A stretch of DNA of 64,000 nt from Enoplolaimus lenunculus (Eukaryota; Nematoda; Enoplea; Enoplida; Thoracostomopsidae), in contig JASANG010001517.1 in the NCBI GenBank assembly GCA_030248215.1, positions 31,974 to 95,973 on the forward strand, given 5' to 3'. Each line of letters opens with the position of its first letter. Position 1 is the first letter of the stretch. Below are positions 57,122 through 64,000 of this stretch, piece after piece. Under the pieces are notes generated by a model that did no database searches, was not told the DNA's origin, and saw only the letters and a program-made list of their open reading frames with translations. The position numbers and the translations under genes were made by a program.

Positions 57122-57628
57122 CTAAATGGCTTCGAGAGATCAAAATCAACTCGATGGAGACGAGGGTTGATCGGAGACTGCTGTGGAAGACGATTACGTC
57201 AAATCCACCGTAATCACATAGCTAGCGTAGATTGACAACTGGAACAATATGGCGTCCGGTAAGCGTTGTTGGGCGTTACTCCAGGCGTGGTTTCTATGGT
57301 CATTGACGCGAAGGTACGCACCCCTGGTCAACACACGGAAATCGTCCCCTATGTCTGTGGGTGTAAAGTACCCTATAATCTGTCACCAACCACGCAGCTG
57401 AGTATTTCCAGCAAAGTCGTAGAACTTATAAATTTTTACCACTCGTGGTGTATCTCATCTTACTGGACAGCATTTTGTTTGCCCGCAGGGGTGGTGGTCG
57501 AAACCCTGGACCCACCGAGCGGGATAACGTGGGTAGGGACCTAGCGGTGTGGACAAATTCGATGTGATGTTTGGAATGATCTGATCAATGAAACTTTGAA
57601 AGGCTGTTGTACGCTTCCGCCACAATGT

Positions 57629-57810
57629 TAGGGTTGCGCTATAGTTTACTCTGCCGGACGTCACTGCGCGCCGCTATGCGTTGTTAACAAAGGCAAAATT
57701 TATTTAGGGGGTACGACAGTTTTTAATAATTTTTATTGTGCCGCCCCCCCGGCGTAAGATGGCGCGCGGGGTGCGTTTGGCGGCGTGCGGCACGTATAAC
57801 GCAACCCTTA
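57629..57810. mobile_element. GGGTTGCGCTATAC-type MITE
   Basis: TTAGGGTTGCGCTATAGTTT to CACGTATAACGCAACCCTTA, with GGACGTCACTGCGCGCC inside. Confidence 0.85.
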
Positions 57811-58050
57811 GGGTTAGGCTTAAGTTTAGGTATAGAAACCGGCTTGCCTAAGCCTAAGCCTAAGTTTTCGCCTAAGCCTTAACTTTAAATGTGGGGGGAA
57901 GTGTACGGAAGCGCTTTTGTAGAGCTAAATATTCAAATCGCTTACGTTTCGTGTCTGTGATGAGCCGAATTGTGCAAATGAAGTAATTTTGAGTTTAGAT
58001 GGCCATTTAAAGTGTTTTGTGGGCTGTATTGTAGAGAGGGGTCAAAAAGC

Positions 58051-58213
58051 CGGACCCGTAGTCAAAGGGGGGCAGGGGGGCTCAGCATCCCCTGGAAAAA
58101 TTTTGGCCCTTCTAAAAAATTATCAACCTTGCTTGTAAGTCATTAAAAACGCTTGAATGCCTCTCCTGAAAAAGGTTTAGCCCTTCTAGCAAGGTGAGCT
58201 GGCTACGAGCCTG
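58051..58213 (+). mobile_element. CAGGCCCGTAGCC-type MITE, reference copy
   Basis: CGGACCCGTAGTCAAAGG to GAGCTGGCTACGAGCCTG, with perfect duplication CAAAAAGC at 58043-58050 and 58214-58221. 163 bp. CAG-type ends plus an 8-bp duplication suggest hAT. Confidence 0.94.
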
Positions 58214-58242
58214 CAAAAAGCTAACAGTTTTTTGTTAAAAAA

Positions 58243-58801
58243 TGGTTAATGTATATAACAACGCAGCCGTAACACCAGTAAAGCATATTCCTAAACCTGA
58301 GCCTAAGTTTAAATCTATGCAAAAAATAGTCTAAATCTTAAGCTTACACTGCAAAAAATGGTGAGTTAAATTGACTCTCTCTGAAATAGGCTTTTCCTGA
58401 CTACACAAACTGAATCAAAATTAGACTCCGCCAAAGTCAAATTCGATTCACTGAATCGCTCAGTGAGTCAAATTAGACTACGCCTGAGTCAAATTCGAGA
58501 GTCAAATTCGATTCACTGAATCGCTCAGTGAGTCAAATTCGACTCCGCCTGAGTCAAATTCGAGAGTCAAATTCGATTCACTGAATCGTTCTGTGAGTCA
58601 AATTCTCCGCCTGAGTCAAATTCGATTCACTGAATCGCTCAATGAGTCGAATTTGACTCTGGCGGAGTCGAATTTTACTCAGTTAGTGTAGTCAGGAAAA
58701 GCCTCCTATTTCGGAGAGAGTCAGTTTGACTCACCATGTTTTACAGGTACTCTATTGCAGTCCCACAGAAAAACGTTCCGCTCCTGATCCTTACATGGGC
58801 C
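58243..58801 (-). mobile_element. GGCC-family MITE split by a TA-palindrome
   Basis: Left part about 58243-58346 (AAGCATATTCCTAAACC, TAGTCTAAATCTTAAGC) and right part 58748-58801 (CTCTATTGCAGTCCCAC to TTACATGGGCC) join at TTACTCTATTG, as in intact copies, once the palindrome is removed. Confidence 0.88.
58347..58747. mobile_element. Enlarged TA-palindrome MITE nested in GGCC element
   Basis: CACTGCAAAAAATGGTGAG to CTCACCATGTTTTACAGG. Flanked by TA at 58345-58346 and 58748-58749. At 401 bp it is about twice the family length, because the block CGATTCACTGAATCGCTCAG with its flanks is repeated about four times. Confidence 0.93.
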
Positions 58802-58944
58802 GTAATTTTGAACAGATCGTTGTTTTTGAACAGATTTGAAAATGCTGAGATTGCAGTAGATATTTCAATCGAGATGCAGTGTGCATAATCATGCAATAAC
58901 CTTGTTAAGATTAGGTTGCCACGTATAGCTGAGGTTCGTGCCCT

Positions 58945-59085
58945 TTTTCCGCGACACTGCAATAGAGTAAGCTTAAGCTTTAAACTATTTCTTGTTCAGG
59001 CTTAAGCCTATTCTTAGTTATAGGCTTACGCCGAGACTTTGGCTTTAGGCTTCGGAATATGCTTACTGTTATGGGCCTCATTTAT
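58945..59085 (+). mobile_element. Decayed GGCC-family MITE
   Basis: CACTGCAATAGAGTAAGCTT, GGCTTTAGGCTTCGGAATAT and CTGTTATGGGCC are in order; the left end is lost. Confidence 0.7.
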
Positions 59086-59587
59086 AGGGGGCATATCGAT
59101 AAATCCTGGATTTATGGGGTATCCCCCTTTGGAATGTGTATCTCTTGAGATTGTCCCTGTTTTCAGTTTCAAGCAAGTGTGAAAGCTTTTTTGTCACTTT
59201 TCTTCGCTTGTGATAGTATTTATGATTCCGTGTATTTTTTGCTTGTTTTTGGTTGTGTTTTTATTGTTTATATATAGCCAAATGAAAGAATTAGATACAA
59301 TTTATTTGCGTAATCACACTGGCGTTCTCTCTAAAAGTTTAAACTAACTTGATTTTAAGCTTAATGCTAATCCAGCAGTATTAAACTAACTTTCGAGATT
59401 AACTAAACTAACACGCTGGTTTACGCTTGAAGCTCATTTAAAATCTAATATATTTTTGGTTTAAGCTAAACTTGAATCAATTCTTAGATACTCATAATTT
59501 CTAGGCTGTACTTGTTACTTAAACTCAAAATAAGTTTAACTTAAACTCGTGTTAGTCTTTAAAATATGTTAGTCTAAGTTAATTCTA

Positions 59588-59706
59588 AGTTAAGCAGTGC
59601 CATATGGAACCCATCACGAAAATTTTGCTGCGAATGCGGTGGAACTCGAACCCACGACGTACGGATTACCGGTTCGCTGCTCTATCCGCTGAGCTATGCA
59701 ACCATG
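59588..59706 (-). mobile_element. tRNA-headed SINE, third copy, reversed
   Basis: Reading the - strand: GGTTGCATAGCTCAGCGGAT (A box), CGAACCGGTAATCCG (GGT in the anticodon position), GTGGGTTCGAGTTCC (B box), then AAAATTTTCGTGATGGG and CCATATGGCACTGC. The best-preserved head of the three. Confidence 0.78.
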
Positions 59707-59742
59707 CAAACATTTCACTTCTAGTTAAGTTAGTCCGTACAG

Positions 59743-60060
59743 CAGGGTGCAACCGGAGGTGAAAAATGTCGGAACCGGAGATCAACGAAACTTGCCGGAG
59801 CCGGAGGTGAGGCGAAATAACAGTAGTAAAAATGATGGTTAATTGTTAATTTTAGCCAATATCAGCAATATGTTGTTCAGAAATTCTTTCCTGAAAATTG
59901 GGACAAACGTAAAACGAAACGCTCTAAACAGATAAATGTAGCAAAACCATGCACAATTTTACTACCGAAATTGCCGAAACCTCCGGCAACTATTCTACCG
60001 GAGCCGGAGGCCGATTTTCTGCTGGAGCTGGAGCCTCAGGCAGATCTCCGGTTGTACCCG
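59743..60060. mobile_element. CAGGGTGCAACCGGAGG hAT-like MITE
   Basis: CAGGGTGCAACCGGAGGTG left; GATCTCCGGTTGTACCCG right. Subterminal GGAGCCGGAGG repeats in both arms. A second copy is at 62734-63090. Confidence 0.88.
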
Positions 60061-60260
60061 GTCGTACAAGTTCGATATTAATCGAGCCCCAAAATTGCTA
60101 AAGTCCATAAAATAGACACTGATACCAGCTTTAAATTAACCTTCTGGGTTGTGGAAACCAGAATAATTTTCCCAATCGTTGGGCTGGCGTTCTAAAAACG
60201 TTGACACCGGTTTATACTTACCGAACTGAAATCTTGGTTTTATGCCCAAGACCGGTTGTT

Positions 60261-60408
60261 CACGTCCGAAGCCAGCTCACCTTGCTAGGGAGGGCTAAAA
60301 AATTTTCAGAAGCGACATTTAAGGGTTTTAAATGAGTTACAAGCAAGGTTGAAAATTCTTTAGGGGAGCTAAATTTTGAGCCTCCCAACCCCCTTAGTTA
60401 CGGGCCTG
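60261..60408 (-). mobile_element. CAGGCCCGTAGCC-type MITE
   Basis: CACGTCCGAAGCCAGCTC to CTTAGTTACGGGCCTG. Confidence 0.85.
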
Positions 60409-60721
60409 CGAGTATTACTTTGAAGTTATATCGGATAAACCTAGCAATTTAGGTTCGTTTTTAGATATTTACAACGCCTACAAGCGAATGATATATATTG
60501 TGAGTCTCGCCCATGTATAAAACACGTCCCGAACAAAGTTGTAGGCTTTGGCTTAGGCTTAGATTGACGCTTAGTGCTCGGACAGATATCTTGGACATTT
60601 TATTCCTGTTTGCAGTAAAATATCTTGTGATCCATGATTTGGCAGATTTGCATAATTTGACGATTTGAGGAATTGTTTATCCGCAACGGAGCAGTTATGA
60701 CACTGCCGAAACTGAGTTTAA

Positions 60722-60958
60722 AGTCAGTATTCTCAAATGTGTGTAGCATCTATTATTACCAGTTGGTGATACGACTTGTAACTTTCGAACCAGAGAATGA
60801 TGAGGTTTGAAATTCAACACATTTGTTGTATTCGATTTACTACTCTACTTCTGTGCTATTTTGAGAGATCTGAAATTGCACGAGTTCGTTAGTTTGAAAA
60901 CCTATTTAGGTACTGGTGATAGGTGCTGTATGCATTTGAGAATATGGGCATCGGTTAA
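60722..60958. mobile_element. ATTCTCAAATGTGTGTAGCA-type foldback MITE
   Basis: GTATTCTCAAATGTGTGTAG left; ATGCATTTGAGAATATGGGC right. Core GGTGATACGACTTGTAAC. Confidence 0.88.
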
Positions 60959-61083
60959 GTCGTTTGTTTCGAAGCTGGTTGTAAACCATAACACTCGCAG
61001 TGAATATTGAATTTTGGCGTAAATTTCGGGCATTTCATAATGGAGGGTAATACGGTTTCAGGTATTTGAAGCATCACATTAAT

Positions 61084-61304
61084 GGCCCATGTTGTTACTT
61101 GAAGGAGCGTCCAGGTTTCCGGTGGTTCCATAAAAGAGTAGGTTTAGGTTCTAGATTACATTTTTTGCTTAGGCTTCGGCTTAGGTTTAGGAACATATTT
61201 AGCAACGTTTAGGATTAGGCTTAGGAACACATTTTAGCAACGCTTAGGCTTAGGCTTAGTAATACGTTTAATCTACTGTTACGCTCCTTAAAGTAACATT
61301 GGCC
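61084..61304. mobile_element. GGCC-family MITE, Gttacttt subtype
   Basis: GGCCCATGTTGTTACTTG to AAAGTAACATTGGCC; the flanks ACATTAAT and GCATTAAT match at 7 of 8. The core has two 35-bp-type units. Confidence 0.92.
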
Positions 61305-61680
61305 GCATTAATTATGCTGATTTGACCGAGGGTATATAATTTGCTCTCTTTATTTGTTTATTGTATTATTATTATGATTGTTATTATTATTATCATTATT
61401 GAAATATAAACGTTTTGTACTGTGAATATTTTGAGGAAAAGATGAGTAAAGGTTAATGTGTTGCTGATTAAAATGTAAACAATTTTGCCTATAAAATTCA
61501 ATTCCTAAAACGTGCACGCAGCTCATGTGGTGACAGATACCAGCTCGAACAGGTAATGGTCAAAATTCGTACTTTTTACGCTTAGAGCGCAACGGTGGCT
61601 TGAGCCTAAGCCTAAACCTAATGATTGGTCTAAAGTTGGCGCTAAAGATTTTATAGTGATTTCCGTTGCCGTATGTTGAA

Positions 61681-61992
61681 GCCAATGTACAGGTCAGGTC
61701 CGTAACAGAAGTATAAGCATATTCCGGCTCATGTAAAGATCAGGGGCGGAACGTTTGTCTACGGGCCTGCAATAGAGTAAACTTAAACTTTAGACTAATT
61801 TTTTTGCTTGGCTTAGGCTTAATGATAAGATCAGTTTTACGCTTAGGCTTAGGCATATTGTTATAATACTGTTCCACCCCTGTTCTTTACATTAGCCCAT
61901 ATTCCTAAACCTAAGCAAAAAATTAGTCTATAGCTGACGCTTGCTCTATTGCAGTCCCGTAGAAGAGCGAGCCATTCCGAATCTATACACAG
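61681..61992 (-). mobile_element. GGCC-family MITE interrupted by another copy
   Basis: Left part 61681-61725 (CCAATGTACAGGTCAGG) and right part 61906-61992 (TAAACCTAAGC, CTCTATTGCAGTCCCG), interrupted by 61726-61897 plus a duplicated CATATTCC. Confidence 0.85.
61726..61897 (+). mobile_element. GGCC-family MITE nested in its own family
   Basis: GGCTCATGTAAAGATCAGGG to TTCTTTACATTAGCC. The flanks CATATTCC are identical (61718-61725 and 61898-61905), and that octamer is part of the host element's conserved interior. Confidence 0.95.
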
Positions 61993-62126
61993 GACTACGA
62001 CGACGGACGGCACCGCACGTCAAGTATAGCGTCATCCAGGGTGGGATTTTACTGGCGGACACCTGTGAGTAAATGCGGATCGGCTGTAATATTTCAGCCG
62101 CAGGTATACTCGCGGATAAAGATTTG

Positions 62127-62305
62127 GGCGGATGTTACTTTTAAGGCCGAAACAGCAGATTAAGCGTATTCCTAAGCGTAAACCTAAGCGATGCAAAAGC
62201 GTATTCTTAAACCTAAGCCTAAGTAAAAAATGCAGTCTAAAATGTAAGCCTACTCTTTTACGACTCCAACCAGAAACCGGGACGGCCTTAAAAGTAGCGT
62301 GGGCC
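62127..62305 (-). mobile_element. GGCC-family MITE with perfect 8-bp duplication
   Basis: GGCGGATGTTACTTTTAAGG to AAAAGTAGCGTGGGCC, flanked by AAGATTTG on both sides (62119-62126 and 62306-62313). Confidence 0.93.
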
Positions 62306-62578
62306 AAGATTTGTATCACACGGGTAAAATATTGACAATTTTTACTTGCGTCAGACCTTTAAGAGTAACAGGGGTAAAAAATACGCTCTTAACAGTAACT
62401 AACGTATTTCTTTCGCCCAAATTGGAAACGGGATTTGTTTAAGAGTAAAGAGATGTGACAAAAGTACTGAAAACGATTCCAGGAACTAAACCAAAACATT
62501 TGTTTGCATATAACTTAAAAATTTCCACTCAAACGATCATAAAATATTAGATACATACGCCTTTGTCCCGTTTTACTG

Positions 62579-63164
62579 GGCCCATATAAAGATCAGGGGC
62601 GGGACGTTTTCCTGTGGGACTGTAATAGAGTAAGCTTAAGCTTTTAGACTAATTTTTTGCTTGGCTTAGGCTTATCCTTATGCTTAGACTAAGGAATATG
62701 CCCATTCTTATGCTCTTACGCTTAGGCTCAGGCCAGGGTACAACCTGAGGTCTGCCTCCAGGCCCGGCAAAAAATTAGCTTCCAACTCCGGCTCCGGTAG
62801 AATTTTTGACTTCGGTACCGGCAATTTGGGTACTAACATTTTGCATAATTTTCCTAAATTTATCTGTTTAGCGCGTTTCGATTGACTTTTGTTACAATTT
62901 TCATGAAAGAATTGCCGATATTTGGCACAAAATTAGCGTGAAACCAAACAACTTAACAACATTTTGCAGATATTGGCCTAAAGTCAACTAATTAACCATC
63001 ATTTTACTACTCTAATTTCGCGTCATCTCCGGCTGCGGCAAGTTTCGTTGACCTCCGGCTCCGGTACTTTTTACCTCCGGTTGCACCTTGGCTCCGGCTT
63101 AAGCAAGTTTTATGTTTAGGAATATGCTTATAATACTGTTCCGCCCCTGTTCTTTACATTGGCC
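62579..63164 (+). mobile_element. GGCC-family MITE split by a hAT-like MITE
   Basis: GGCCCATATAAAGATCAGGG at the left; GGAATATGCTTATAATACTG and TTCTTTACATTGGCC at the right. The middle 62734-63090 is a separate element. Confidence 0.92.
62734..63090 (-). mobile_element. CAGGGTGCAACC hAT-like MITE nested in a GGCC element
   Basis: CAGGGTACAACCTGAGG to CCTCCGGTTGCACCTTG. The flanks GCTCAGGC (62726-62733) and GCTCCGGC (63091-63098) match at 7 of 8. 357 bp. Confidence 0.92.
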
Positions 63165-63758
63165 CAAACCTGTCCCATTGTCCCGTTTTCGCAGCCAAAA
63201 AATTGTAGCTGTCCCGTTTTCCCATTTGCCCGAAACAGTCCTGTTCCAATTTGCCCATCTTCCCGGATAATGGTGTCAGCAGGAGTATATAAACTTGGCC
63301 CAATTACACTCTTGTGTCTTGTTACCCCTCGGGAGAACACGACGCCCCTAAAAGCAACATCACCCCCTGTTTTAATGCTATATTTTGTCTAATTTTAACA
63401 CTATATAGCGTATATTAGTGGTTGGTATTGTGAGAATTTAGTATTAAATGGTTCCGTCTGCAAAAACCTAAACAAAACCCGTTTTTGTGGAACTGGCAAA
63501 ATATCAACAACGACTCAATAAATACACAATCCCTGCAAAACAAATATTACGACTTTTTGTCGGGGGGATCGCTGCCCACGACCCCTTTTCGCTGCCCCGC
63601 AGCCGAATTGTTGTCGAAACTCTACAATTTTAACCGTGTGAAACAATATTTGAAATGTTTTTAAAATCAAAACTGTTTAAATTCTGTAACTCGCAGCAGT
63701 AATGTCACTTCTCGTATAAAATGTGGTGTCGTTGGCGAATTTTGTTAATTTTACAATC

Positions 63759-63903
63759 GGCCAATGTTACTTCCAGGGGCGTAACAGTAGATTAAGCGTA
63801 CTCTTAAGCCTAAGTCTAAGCAAAAGAAATGTAATCTAGAATGTAAACCTACTATTTTATAGATTCACCCGAAACCTGGACGCCCCTTAAAGTAACATGG
63901 GCC
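63759..63903 (-). mobile_element. GGCC-family MITE with perfect 8-bp duplication
   Basis: GGCCAATGTTACTTCCAGGG to AAAGTAACATGGGCC, flanked by TTACAATC on both sides (63751-63758 and 63904-63911). Confidence 0.94.
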
Positions 63904-63911
63904 TTACAATC

Positions 63912-64000
63912 TTACGCTTAGGTATAAGCTCATTCTTACTTTCAAGCTTAGGTTTAGGCTTTGGAATATGCTTATACTACTGTTACTGGCTCTGTTCTAT
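63912..64000 (+). mobile_element. GGCC-family MITE remnant at window end
   Basis: GGCTTTGGAATATGCTTATA and CTACTGTTACTGGCTCTG; it continues past the window. Confidence 0.75.

Larger units (their letters stand above)
57122..64000. other. Downstream region, no gene recognised
   Basis: Beyond the listed MITEs, 57140-57625, 57815-58050, 59090-59590 and 63165-63750 hold nothing I recognise. 59330-59590 has many TTTAAACT/AGTTTAA-like words on both strands and may be another palindromic element. 61305-61680 and 62310-62570 look unique. A GGCC-type remnant lies at about 60510-60580. No exon of a neighbouring gene can be supported. Confidence 0.6.

Overview
The window looks like AT-rich nuclear DNA from an intron-rich, repeat-laden metazoan. 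The reasons are spliced exons with GT-AG borders, an animal-specific proteoglycan gene, and dozens of short non-autonomous DNA transposons. The species cannot be told from the sequence. The hexamer TTAGGC (telomere unit of many nematodes) is very common here, but it lies inside transposon cores, so it is weak taxonomic evidence.

Only one protein-coding gene can be supported: a glypican (GPI-anchored heparan sulfate proteoglycan core protein) on the + strand, 8379-56842. I assembled it by hand from eight coding exons whose GT-AG borders and phases all agree: 8379-8535, 9819-9983, 10465-11429, 12406-12549, 12982-13085, 52998-53127, 55063-56047 and 56664-56842. The model totals 2829 nt, or 942 residues plus a stop. 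It has a signal peptide, 14 cysteines in a glypican-like order, a long acidic/Gly-Ser-rich tail with Ser-Gly glycosaminoglycan sites, and a C-terminal hydrophobic GPI signal. Exons 1-5 sit within 5 kb, then a 39.9-kb intron (13086-52997) separates them from exons 6-8.

The rest is transposon debris: 1-8378 upstream, intron 5, and about 57122-64000 downstream. I separated about eighteen recurrent families. The largest has GGCC-ending terminal inverted repeats, 8-bp target duplications and a TTAGGC-like core. Others are hAT-like MITEs with 8-bp duplications (ends CAGGCCCGTAGCC, CAGTGGCGGATCC, TAGGGATGTGCTG, CAGGGTGCAACC), a family of near-perfect ~210-bp palindromes inserted at TA, a tRNA-headed SINE, and foldback elements, one carrying a tRNA-like block. 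Several nested insertions give relative ages and define element ends exactly. One GGCC element (37414-38645) has swollen into a 35-bp minisatellite with a 175-bp higher-order period.

I recognised no transposase, reverse transcriptase or other autonomous element protein, no functional tRNA or rRNA gene, and no second host gene. The most notable structures are the glypican with its unusually long tail exon, the TTAGGC-cored GGCC family with its higher-order array, and complementary palindrome arms that flank exons 4-5 and exon 6, which could promote back-splicing.
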